From Ignavibacteriales bacterium (lineage in GTDB: Bacteria; Bacteroidota; Ignavibacteria; Ignavibacteriales; Ignavibacteriaceae), in the NCBI GenBank assembly GCA_016707585.1, contig JADJHL010000008.1:248001-312000 (forward strand): a stretch of 64,000 nt of DNA, written 5' to 3'. Shown here in pieces: positions 8,260-16,508 of this stretch. Both the position numbers and the translations under genes were made by a program. The notes beneath the pieces were generated by a model. It ran no database searches. It was not told the origin of the DNA and saw nothing but the letters and a program-made list of their open reading frames with translations. Position 1 is the stretch's first letter, and each line of letters starts with the position of its first letter.

Positions 8260-10068
8260 ATGATGAAAAAAGTTCTTCTCAGGTTTTTTATTGCTGCGAT
8301 TTTAATCCTTTCTAATGAAAGTTATTCCTGCACAAATTTTATTATTACAAAAGGTGCAAGTGTTGATGGCTCGGTTATGATTTCTTACACCGCGGATTCT
8401 TATGAAGCTTATGGTGAACTTTATCACTATCCTGCTGCTGTTTATCAAAACGGAGCCTGGTTAGAAATTTATGAATGGGATACCGGAAAATATTTAGGAA
8501 AAATTCCACAGGCTGCTGTTACATATAATGTAATCGGAAATATGAATGAACACCAGGTTGTTATAGGTGAGACGACTTTTGGCGGAAGAGAAGAACTTGG
8601 AGTTGCAAATGGAATTCTTGATTACGGAAGTATGATTTACATTGCTTTGCAGCGCAGCAAAACTGCACGTGAAGCAATAAAGGTAATGACTGATCTTGTA
8701 AGTGAATTTGGTTATTACAGCAGCGGCGAATCATTTTCAATTGGCGATGCTAATGAAGCCTGGATACTTGAATTGATTGGTAAAGGCGAAGGTAACAAAG
8801 GCGCAGTTTGGGTTGCTGTAAAAATTCCGGATGGAAATATTTCTGCTCATGCAAATCAATCACGCATAACAACTTTTCCTTTAAACGATTCTGAAAATTG
8901 TTTGTATGCCCCTGATGTAATTTCTTTTGCAAGGGAGAAAGGTTATTTCTCAGGTAAAGATTCTGAGTTTGATTTTTCAGCAGCTTATGCTCCGTTAGAT
9001 TTTGGTGCAATTAGATTTTGTGATGCACGGGTTTGGTCTTTATTTAGAAGATGTAACTCAAGAATGGAAAAATATATTTCATATATTAAGGGTGAATCTT
9101 TAGAGAGGATGCCTTTATCAATAAAGCCAGATAAAAAATTATCTGTACACGATGTTATGGGTTTAATGCGTGATCATTATGAGGGAACTGAACTTGATAT
9201 GACCAAAGGTGTTGCTGCCGGTCCATATCATATGCCATATCGCTGGAGACCATTAACCTGGCAATACAACGGCGAAGAATATTTTCACGAACGGCCAATC
9301 TCAACTCCACAAACGGGATTTTCATTCGTGTCTCAAGCACGTGCTCATTTACCAAGAGAAGTGGGTGGTGTTTTATGGTTCGGGGTTGATGATACTTACT
9401 TTACAGTTTATACACCTATGTATTCATCGATGAGTAAAACTCCTTATAATTATTCCAAAGGTGTTGGTTCATTATCTCAGTTTACATGGGATTCCGCATT
9501 TTGGGTTTTTAATTTCGTTGCAAATTTTTCTTATCCAAGATATTCAATTGTTATTGATGAGGTTAAAAAAAATCAAAATGAAATTGAGGGGAAATATTTT
9601 GCTCAGCAGGAAAATATAGAATCTACAGCTTTATCACTTCTTAAAAATTCTAAAGGCGAAGCAATTGAGTATCTAACAAATTATTCTATTTCATCCGCAG
9701 AACAAACGTATAAAACTTGGAAGCAGTTTGGCGAACATTTGATTTTGAAGTATATGGATGGATTATCAAAAACTGAATTCTTTAAGCCCAAAAACATTGG
9801 ATACTCAGACGAAGTTAAGAAAATGATTGTTGATGAATCCGGTGAATCATTAAAGATGAAGACAATAATAACTGATCAAACTTATGCATATAATGAAAGC
9901 ATAAAAAAGGCGGATGAATTATTGGCAGAAAAAAAATATTCTGAAGCAAAGTCGTTTTATGAAAAAGCCTTAGTAGTCAAACCAAATGAAAATTATCCAA
10001 AAGAAAAAATTGATAAAATAAATTCAATACTAAGTTCAATTGAAGAATTACATAAAAACACATTTTAA
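8260..10068 (+). CDS. Secreted C69-family dipeptidase with C-terminal TPR-like tail
   Basis: The 602-residue protein has a signal peptide of 23 residues followed directly by Cys24 (SYS-C-TNFIITKGASVDGS). In the C69/U34 peptidases an N-terminal cysteine exposed by processing is the nucleophile of the Ntn-hydrolase fold. Family blocks seen are VIGETTFGGREE, LDYGSMIYIALQRSKTAREAI, GDANEAWILELIGKG and ISAHANQSRITTF. Residues about 545-590 (ADELLAEKKYSEAKSFYEKAL) look like one TPR repeat, an addition to the usual domain. It probably hydrolyses dipeptides in the periplasm or outside the cell. It is followed after 20 bases by a small unknown gene, likely in the same transcript. Confidence 0.88.
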   Translation: MMKKVLLRFFIAAILILSNESYSCTNFIITKGASVDGSVMISYTADSYEAYGELYHYPAAVYQNGAWLEIYEWDTGKYLGKIPQAAVTYNVIGNMNEHQVVIGETTFGGREELGVANGILDYGSMIYIALQRSKTAREAIKVMTDLVSEFGYYSSGESFSIGDANEAWILELIGKGEGNKGAVWVAVKIPDGNISAHANQSRITTFPLNDSENCLYAPDVISFAREKGYFSGKDSEFDFSAAYAPLDFGAIRFCDARVWSLFRRCNSRMEKYISYIKGESLERMPLSIKPDKKLSVHDVMGLMRDHYEGTELDMTKGVAAGPYHMPYRWRPLTWQYNGEEYFHERPISTPQTGFSFVSQARAHLPREVGGVLWFGVDDTYFTVYTPMYSSMSKTPYNYSKGVGSLSQFTWDSAFWVFNFVANFSYPRYSIVIDEVKKNQNEIEGKYFAQQENIESTALSLLKNSKGEAIEYLTNYSISSAEQTYKTWKQFGEHLILKYMDGLSKTEFFKPKNIGYSDEVKKMIVDESGESLKMKTIITDQTYAYNESIKKADELLAEKKYSEAKSFYEKALVVKPNENYPKEKIDKINSILSSIEELHKNTF

Positions 10069-10088
10069 CAAATAAATATAGAATCATT

Positions 10089-10334
10089 ATGAAAGAGCAA
10101 ACAAACCCTGAAATAACTTTTGAAAGTGAAATAAATTTTCTTGATCTTATTTATACAGATATGCTAGAATCAATTCATCAAAAACCTGATGAAAATGATA
10201 TTGAAGCCATGAGGCTGTATATGGATAACATCTGGGGTGTTTTTAATCGTACTGTTTTTAGAGTTACCGAAATAAAAAATAGCCTACAGAAAAACCAAAA
10301 GCTTATTCACGAAACCTGGAATCCGCCAGCCTAA
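10089..10334 (+). CDS. Small hypothetical protein
   Basis: An 81-residue acidic, helical, soluble protein (MKEQTNPEITFESEINFLDL onward) with no signal peptide, membrane segment or cysteine. I do not recognise its family. It follows the dipeptidase stop by 20 bases, so co-transcription is likely, and a dispersed inverted repeat lies directly downstream. Coding is supported by position, codon use like its neighbours and a plausible length, but no strong ribosome-binding site is present (AATATAGAATCATT before the ATG). Confidence 0.55.
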   Translation: MKEQTNPEITFESEINFLDLIYTDMLESIHQKPDENDIEAMRLYMDNIWGVFNRTVFRVTEIKNSLQKNQKLIHETWNPPA

Positions 10335-10347
10335 AAATTCAATTCAG

Positions 10348-10417
10348 TTGTCATTCCCACGAAAGTGGGAATCCAACTCTCTAGATAAATGGATTCCCGT
10401 TTACACGGGAATGACAA
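10348..10417. repeat. Dispersed palindromic repeat (GTCATTCCC type)
   Basis: A 70-base imperfect inverted repeat: TTGTCATTCCC at the left end mirrors GGGAATGACAA at the right end, with inner sub-hairpins (TCCCAC-GAAA-GTGGGA and CCCGT-TTAC-ACGGG). Elements beginning GTCATTCCC and ending GGGAATGAC are widely scattered in bacterial genomes and are thought to be non-autonomous REP or MITE-like sequences. It could also act as a terminator for the upstream gene. Confidence 0.7.
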
Positions 10418-10524
10418 TTAGGAATATCCATTATTTTAGACTTACATTTTTAATCATGCCATTCTCTCTTTCGCTCCAAATTTTGTAGTTTTGATAAGCA
10501 CATTTATAGAATTTAGGAGTTAAA

Positions 10525-12675
10525 ATGGCTCAAGAAGTAAAACTCGGTGATAAACCTGATCTAATAAAAGATTTTCCAGTTCCTAGTTTTGATGATTGGA
10601 AAAAACAAGTTGAAAAAGATCTTAAAGGTGAATCATTCGATAAAAAACTTATCACAAAAACTTATGAAGAAATAAATCTTCAACCACTTTACACTTCAAA
10701 CGATATAAAAGATCTCCCGCAAATAATTAATTTTCCAGGCTTTCAAAATTATCTACGTGGCAGCAATGTTTCCGGATATACTTCCAGAAGTTGGGAAATT
10801 GCACAAGAGTATAATCAAGCCCTTCCGGAAGATTTGAATGAAGCATTACGATCTGATCTAAATCGTGGATTGAATTCTATTAATATCGTTTTAGATAATC
10901 CTACTCAACTTGGAATTGATGCTGATCAATCTAAAGAGGGAGAAGTTGGAAATGATGGATTATCGATTTCCGGTGTTAGAAAAATGCAGGTTTTGTTTAA
11001 AGATATTGATTTGACAAATCAGCCAATAAATATTTCTTGTGGATTCTCAGCACTGCCAATCACACTTCTTTTTACAGCTTATGCAAATGAAACTAGAACT
11101 AGTTTAATGAACATTAAAGGATCAATCACTTCTGATCCTTATGAATATTTATTGACTAAAGGTGATTTACCAATTTCGTTAAAGCAAATTTTTGATGAGA
11201 TGAAACTTGCAACTGAATTAATGATCAAATCAAACTCACCAATAAAAACAATCGGAGTAAGTGGATTACCTTTTAATAATGCTGGTGCAAATGCTGTTCA
11301 GGAATTGGCCTTTGTGCTTGCAACCGCAGTTGAATATTTAAATGAAATGATTGAGCGTGGATTAAAAGTTGATGACGTTGCAAAGAGAATTAAATTTACA
11401 TTTGGAATCGGATCATTCTACTTTATGGAAATTGCAAAACTCCGTGCTGCAAGATTATTATGGAGCAAAATTCTAGAAGCTTACGACATAAAAGAAGAAA
11501 ACCCCAAAATATTTATTCATGGTAAAACTTCTAAGTTTAATCAAACATATTTCGATCCGTTTGTAAACTCACTTCGCACAACAACAGAAGCATTCTCCGC
11601 AATCGTTGGCGGTGTTGATTCGATTCAAACAAATCCTTACGATGAATCATTTAATGATTCAGATGATTTTTCAAGACGACTTGCACGCAATACACAGATT
11701 ATTCTTAAAGAGGAATCGCATCTTGAGCAAGTAATTGATCCTGCTGGCGGTTCTTACTTTGTAGAAAAGCTAACTGATGATATAGCCAATGCTGCTTGGA
11801 AATTATTTCAGACTATTGAAGAAAAAGGCGGAATGTTAAAAGCAATTCAATCAGGATTTGTTCAAGATGAAATTGCAAAAGTTGCTGAAGCAAAGAAAAA
11901 GGATTTTGCAAAACGTAAATCTGTTCTTGTTGGAACAAATATGTATGCAAATCCAAAAGAAGAAATGCTTGAGATAAAGAATAAAGATCTAAATGCAATT
12001 TGTAAAAAACGCGTTGAGTATATTCAGAAATACAGGATTACCGGCGATAACAAAAAACATTCAAGTATAATGGATAAACTTCAGAAAATTGCTGATACAA
12101 AATCTTATGATTTGATTGATAATGCTGTGGAAGCTTTTCTTGAAGGTGCTTCGCTTGGAGAAGTTTCAAAATCAATTCGTGCTTCATCAGAAAAAGGGAT
12201 TTCTGTTAATCCATTAATTCAATTTCGACTTTCAGAAATGTTTGAAGAATTGAGAATAGCATCAGAAAATTTTAAAAAGAAAACTGGATGTAAACCAAAA
12301 ATATTTCTTGCAACAATGGGTCCGCTAAAACAATTTAAAGGAAGAGCAGATTTCTCCCGTGCGTTTTTTGAAGTTGGCGGATTTGAAATCGTTTACCCAA
12401 ATGGATTTGCAACCACAGATGAAGCAGTTAAGTCAGCACTAGATTCAAAAGCTCAGGCTGTAGTTATTTGCTCAACTGATGATACATATCCAGAACTTGT
12501 TCCTTCAATTGTAAAAGGAATAAAAGAAAAATCAAAAGATGTTGCAGTTATACTTGCTGGATCTCCAAAAGATCAGATTGAAGAACACAAAAAAACAGGT
12601 GTTGATGATTTTATATACCTTGGAGCAGATGCTCATTCAATAATATCAAACTTGTTGAAAAGAATTGGAGCATAA
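10525..12675 (+). CDS. mutA: Methylmalonyl-CoA mutase small (beta) subunit
   Basis: A 716-residue paralogue of the catalytic subunit. It has a mutase barrel domain (about residues 60-480; for example NYLRGSNVSGYTSRSWEIAQ and GIGSFYFMEIAKLRAARLLW) and a C-terminal cobalamin-fold domain (about 580-716). The B12-binding D-x-H-x-x-G motif is absent; the aligned site reads MGPLKQFKGRADFSR. This is expected for the non-catalytic subunit, which does not hold cofactor. It forms a heterodimer with MutB for interconversion of succinyl-CoA and methylmalonyl-CoA in propionate metabolism. Its TAA stop is followed immediately, with no spacer, by the mutB ATG, so translation is probably coupled. Confidence 0.93.
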   Translation: MAQEVKLGDKPDLIKDFPVPSFDDWKKQVEKDLKGESFDKKLITKTYEEINLQPLYTSNDIKDLPQIINFPGFQNYLRGSNVSGYTSRSWEIAQEYNQALPEDLNEALRSDLNRGLNSINIVLDNPTQLGIDADQSKEGEVGNDGLSISGVRKMQVLFKDIDLTNQPINISCGFSALPITLLFTAYANETRTSLMNIKGSITSDPYEYLLTKGDLPISLKQIFDEMKLATELMIKSNSPIKTIGVSGLPFNNAGANAVQELAFVLATAVEYLNEMIERGLKVDDVAKRIKFTFGIGSFYFMEIAKLRAARLLWSKILEAYDIKEENPKIFIHGKTSKFNQTYFDPFVNSLRTTTEAFSAIVGGVDSIQTNPYDESFNDSDDFSRRLARNTQIILKEESHLEQVIDPAGGSYFVEKLTDDIANAAWKLFQTIEEKGGMLKAIQSGFVQDEIAKVAEAKKKDFAKRKSVLVGTNMYANPKEEMLEIKNKDLNAICKKRVEYIQKYRITGDNKKHSSIMDKLQKIADTKSYDLIDNAVEAFLEGASLGEVSKSIRASSEKGISVNPLIQFRLSEMFEELRIASENFKKKTGCKPKIFLATMGPLKQFKGRADFSRAFFEVGGFEIVYPNGFATTDEAVKSALDSKAQAVVICSTDDTYPELVPSIVKGIKEKSKDVAVILAGSPKDQIEEHKKTGVDDFIYLGADAHSIISNLLKRIGA

Positions 12676-14847
12676 ATGAAACCAAATTTTAAAGACATTG
12701 AATTAAATCTAAAATCAAAAAGTGTTTCCAAAAAAGAGTGGGAAGAAAAGTTTAAACAGGAAACAGGAAAATCTGTTGAAGATTTTATCTGGGAAACAAT
12801 GGAAAAGATTCCTGTTAAGCCGCTTTACACAAAAGATGATTTAAAAAATCTTGAACACAAAGATTATTTATCCGGACTTCCTCCCTTTTTGCGCGGACCT
12901 TATTCAACAATGTATGTTCAGCGTCCGTGGACAGTTAGACAATACGCAGGATTTTCTACTGCTGAAGAGAGCAATGCATTCTATCGAAGAAATCTTGCTG
13001 CTGGGCAAATGGGACTTTCTGTTGCATTCGATCTTGCAACTCATCGTGGTTACGATTCAGATCATCCAAGAGTTGTAGGTGATGTTGGAAAAGCAGGAGT
13101 AGCTATCGATTCAATTGCTGATATGAAAATTCTATTCGATCAGATTCCACTTGATAAAATGTCTGTATCAATGACGATGAATGGTGCAGTTCTTCCTGTG
13201 CTTGCATTTTACATTGTAGCTGCCGAAGAACAAGGTGTAAAACATGAACAACTAACAGGCACAATTCAGAATGATATTTTAAAAGAATACATGGTTCGTA
13301 ACACTTACATCTATCCGCCAGAAGTTTCTATGCGAATCATTGCTGATATTTTTATGTTCACAGCTAAAAACATGCCTAAGTTCAACAGCATTTCAATTTC
13401 AGGATATCATATGCAGGAAGCTGGTGCCACTGCTGATCTTGAAATGGCTTACACTCTTGCTGATGGTTTGGAATATGTTCGTACTGGAATAAAAGCTGGA
13501 ATGGATATCGATGAATTTGCACCTCGTCTTTCTTTCTTCTGGGCACAGGGTATGAACTACTTTATGGAAGTTGCAAAGATGCGTGCTGCTAGATTGATCT
13601 GGGCAAAGATGATAAAACAGTTTAATCCTAAAAATCCTAAATCAATGTCGTTAAGAGCTCACTCCCAAACTTCCGGGTGGAGTTTATCGGAACAAGATCC
13701 GTTTAACAATGTTGTAAGAACTTGTATTGAAGGAATGGCTGCTGCGCTTGGACATACACAATCACTTCATACAAATTCTTTGGATGAAGCAATTGCGCTT
13801 CCAACAGATTTTTCTGCACGTATTGCTCGTAACACTCAGCTTTATTTGCAAGATGAAACTTACATCACAAAAGTTATTGATCCATGGGGTGGATCTTATT
13901 ATGTTGAATCACTAACTAATGCACTTCTTAAAAAAGGATGGGAACATATTCTTGAAGTTGAATCTTATGGTGGAATGACAAAAGCAATTGAAGCTGGAAT
14001 TCCTAAAATGCGAATTGAAGAAGCTTCAGCAAGGAGACAGGCAAGAATTGATTCGGGCAGAGAAACTATAGTTGGGGTTAATAAACATCGATTAGATAAA
14101 GAAGATCCGATTGAAATTTTAGAAGTTGATAACACTGCAGTTAGATTATCTCAGATAAAAAGATTGCAATCGGTTAAGCAAAACAGAAACGATGAAGATG
14201 TTAAGAAAGCACTTGAAGCACTTACAAAATGTGCAGAAACAGGTGAAGGAAATTTACTAGAGCTTTCTATTGTTGCAGCAAGAGCGCGAGCAACACTTGG
14301 AGAAATTTCATTATCAATTGAAAAAGTAAGCGGAAGGTATAAAGCCGTGACAAGAACAATATCCGGAGTTTACAGCAGCGAATACGCAAAGGATGATGAA
14401 TTGTTTGAGCAGGTTCGCAAGATGACAGATGAATTTGCAAAAGAAGAAGGACGCAGACCACGTATTATGATTGCGAAGATGGGACAGGATGGACACGATC
14501 GTGGTGCAAAAGTTGTTGCAACAGCTTACGCCGATATGGGATTTGATGTCGATGTTGGTCCATTATTCCAGACTCCTGAAGAAACTGCACAGCAAGCAGT
14601 TGAAAACGATGTTCACGTTGTTGGAATGAGTTCGCTTGCCGCTGGACATAAAACGTTATTGCCTCAGCTAATTGAAGAACTAAAGAAACTTGGCAGAGAA
14701 GATATTATTGTAATTTGCGGTGGAGTTATCCCTGCACAGGATTATGATTTTCTTTACGAGCACGGTGCTGCTGCAATCTTTGGTCCAGGTACAAAAATTC
14801 CAGTAGCTGGAATTAAGATTATGGAGTTGGTTAAGGAACGGTTTTAA
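12676..14847 (+). CDS. mutB: Methylmalonyl-CoA mutase large (alpha) catalytic subunit
   Basis: A 723-residue protein with the substrate-binding TIM barrel in the N-terminal two thirds (YVQRPWTVRQYAGFSTAEES, then NAFYRRNLAAGQMGLSVAFD). It also has the C-terminal B12 domain carrying the intact base-off motif GQDGHDRG at about residues 602-609. This subunit catalyses the adenosylcobalamin-dependent rearrangement between methylmalonyl-CoA and succinyl-CoA in the cytoplasm. It abuts mutA without spacer, and the chaperone GTPase gene meaB follows about 175 bases later. The order mutA-mutB-meaB is the standard functional module. No methylmalonyl-CoA epimerase gene is nearby. Confidence 0.97.
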   Translation: MKPNFKDIELNLKSKSVSKKEWEEKFKQETGKSVEDFIWETMEKIPVKPLYTKDDLKNLEHKDYLSGLPPFLRGPYSTMYVQRPWTVRQYAGFSTAEESNAFYRRNLAAGQMGLSVAFDLATHRGYDSDHPRVVGDVGKAGVAIDSIADMKILFDQIPLDKMSVSMTMNGAVLPVLAFYIVAAEEQGVKHEQLTGTIQNDILKEYMVRNTYIYPPEVSMRIIADIFMFTAKNMPKFNSISISGYHMQEAGATADLEMAYTLADGLEYVRTGIKAGMDIDEFAPRLSFFWAQGMNYFMEVAKMRAARLIWAKMIKQFNPKNPKSMSLRAHSQTSGWSLSEQDPFNNVVRTCIEGMAAALGHTQSLHTNSLDEAIALPTDFSARIARNTQLYLQDETYITKVIDPWGGSYYVESLTNALLKKGWEHILEVESYGGMTKAIEAGIPKMRIEEASARRQARIDSGRETIVGVNKHRLDKEDPIEILEVDNTAVRLSQIKRLQSVKQNRNDEDVKKALEALTKCAETGEGNLLELSIVAARARATLGEISLSIEKVSGRYKAVTRTISGVYSSEYAKDDELFEQVRKMTDEFAKEEGRRPRIMIAKMGQDGHDRGAKVVATAYADMGFDVDVGPLFQTPEETAQQAVENDVHVVGMSSLAAGHKTLLPQLIEELKKLGREDIIVICGGVIPAQDYDFLYEHGAAAIFGPGTKIPVAGIKIMELVKERF

Positions 14848-14861
14848 TTTAATAGCACACT

Positions 14862-14926
14862 GATGACGCGGATTGGACAGATTAGCACTGATCTAATCCG
14901 AGAAAATCAGTTGAATCTGTGTCATC
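14862..14926. repeat. Dispersed inverted repeat between mutB and meaB
   Basis: GATGACGCGGATT (14862-14874) mirrors AATCTGTGTCATC (14914-14926) imperfectly, with an inner GATTAG/CTAATC stem (14880-14885 with 14893-14898). The wording 'GATGACGCGGATT... TGTGTCATCCGC' matches a type of small intergenic repeat common in many genomes. It is non-coding and separates two co-functional genes. Confidence 0.6.
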
Positions 14927-15022
14927 CGCATGCCATTTCTATTTATTGACAATTCTATCTACTATTGGTTCGATTTCAAGGTAATTTTATTATTTTTACC
15001 TTGTAAAGGAACCGAAACTCAA

Positions 15023-16132
15023 ATGAAGAAACAAAAGCTAAATTCTTACAAACCCGACTGGAGGCCAGAAAACGCTGGTGATGAATTTGCTGTGCGAGTA
15101 GTAAAAGGTACACAAAGTTCAAGATCACATTCAGGTTCAAGTGAAGTTAAACGAAAATCTCTTTCTATTGATGAATATGTTAATGGTGTTTTAAAGTTTG
15201 ATAGAAATATTTTAGCTCGTGCTATAACATTAATTGAGAGTAACAACCAAACTCATCATGTTACAGCTCAAGAAGTTTTAAAGAAATTACTTCCCTACTC
15301 AGGTAAATCTTTGCGCATCGGAATTACAGGAGTTCCTGGTGCTGGTAAAAGTACTTTGATTGAATCACTTGGAATGTACTTGATTAAACAAGGACACAAA
15401 GTTGCTGTACTTACGGTTGATCCAAGTAGCACCGTAACTAAAGGCAGTATTCTTGGTGATAAAACAAGAATGGAAAATCTTTCTAAAGAAAAAAACTGTT
15501 TTATTCGTCCTTCTCCATCTGGAGGAGCTCTTGGGGGTGTAACTAGAAAAAGCAGAGAAACAATTACAATTTGTGAAGCAGCAGGATTTGATATTATTCT
15601 TATTGAAACCGTTGGTGTTGGACAAAGTGAAGTAACCGTTCGATCAATGGTTGATTTCTTTTTACTTGTGTTAATCGCTGGTGGCGGAGATGAACTTCAA
15701 GGAATCAAACGCGGCATTATGGAACTTGTTGATTCTATCCTTATCAACAAAGCTGATGGTGATAATGAAAAGAAAGCTAACATTGCCAGATCAGATTACA
15801 GCAATGCGCTCCATTATCTTCAGCCCGCTACAAAAGGCTGGAATGCGCAGGCATTTGCTGTTTCTGCTTTGTCGGGAAAAGGAATTCCTGAATTGTGGGA
15901 AATGATAAAGAAATTTGAAAAGACAATAAAACATTCCGGAGTTTTTAATCAACGCAGAAAAGATCAATCAATTGAATGGGTTTACAGAATGGTTGAAGAT
16001 TCTTTACTAGATAAATTTTATAATAATGAAATAGTTCAAAAAGTAATTACAACATTAAAAGAAGAAATTACAAAAGATAAAATCACTCCAACTCTTGCTG
16101 CCGAAAAATTGTTAAAGATATTTAGAGAATAA
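15023..16132 (+). CDS. meaB: Methylmalonyl-CoA mutase-associated GTPase (MeaB/ArgK family)
   Basis: I take the start at 15023 (MKKQKLNSYKPDWRPE), preceded by AAAGGA; an upstream in-frame ATG at 14930 would add an unlikely hydrophobic leader read through the repeat region. The 369-residue protein has the P-loop GVPGAGKST at about residues 103-111, the metal-binding ETVGVGQSE switch segment, and NKADGDN as the guanine-specificity motif. MeaB loads and protects the mutase by gating adenosylcobalamin transfer and expelling damaged cofactor, using GTP hydrolysis. Proximity to mutAB supports that role. The N-terminal roughly 45 residues are longer and more charged than in many homologues. Confidence 0.93.
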   Translation: MKKQKLNSYKPDWRPENAGDEFAVRVVKGTQSSRSHSGSSEVKRKSLSIDEYVNGVLKFDRNILARAITLIESNNQTHHVTAQEVLKKLLPYSGKSLRIGITGVPGAGKSTLIESLGMYLIKQGHKVAVLTVDPSSTVTKGSILGDKTRMENLSKEKNCFIRPSPSGGALGGVTRKSRETITICEAAGFDIILIETVGVGQSEVTVRSMVDFFLLVLIAGGGDELQGIKRGIMELVDSILINKADGDNEKKANIARSDYSNALHYLQPATKGWNAQAFAVSALSGKGIPELWEMIKKFEKTIKHSGVFNQRRKDQSIEWVYRMVEDSLLDKFYNNEIVQKVITTLKEEITKDKITPTLAAEKLLKIFRE

Positions 16133-16136
16133 AATC

Positions 16137-16442
16137 TTACTCATAATAATCAATCTTACAGCCGCAGCCATCCCATTTGCGTTCATAAAAATCTAATCTT
16201 TCCTGAATAAATTTATCGGCATCAGCCAAAGAATTAATTTTTCTTACGATAATTTCATTCTTTAAAGATAGTTCTTGAATAAAGAGTATTCCTTCAAACT
16301 TAATTAGTCTAATAAAATCAGAAAGGTGAGTCTCTTCAACTCTAAGGATTTCAGAATTTTCCAAAATTGGTTTTAAGTCTTCTTCTTCAATTATAAGATA
16401 ATTTGAATTGAGTGCGTTGTTAAAAATTTCTTTTGCTTCCAT
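16137..16442 (-). CDS. Small hypothetical protein
   Basis: A 101-residue acidic cytoplasmic protein (MEAKEIFNNALNSNYLIIEE onward), ending with WDGCGCKIDYYE, where two cysteines are separated by a glycine. No family is recognised. The pattern of hydrophobic beta/alpha segments suggests a compact fold. It converges with meaB, with only four bases between the two stop codons, and lies 66 bases downstream of the antiporter on the same strand. It may be an accessory gene of that transcript, but there is no direct evidence. Confidence 0.55.
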   Translation of the reverse strand: MEAKEIFNNALNSNYLIIEEEDLKPILENSEILRVEETHLSDFIRLIKFEGILFIQELSLKNEIIVRKINSLADADKFIQERLDFYERKWDGCGCKIDYYE

Positions 16443-16508
16443 AATTCACCAAAATTTTTATTCGTATGATGAATAAAAAAAATAAAAGTTTCTATAAGCG
16501 AAATAAGA

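Noticed and set aside
14930..15022. N-terminal extension of meaB from the ATG at 14930
   Set aside because: It lies next to a repeat, encodes an unlikely hydrophobic leader for a cytoplasmic GTPase, and the ATG at 15023 has AAAGGA upstream.
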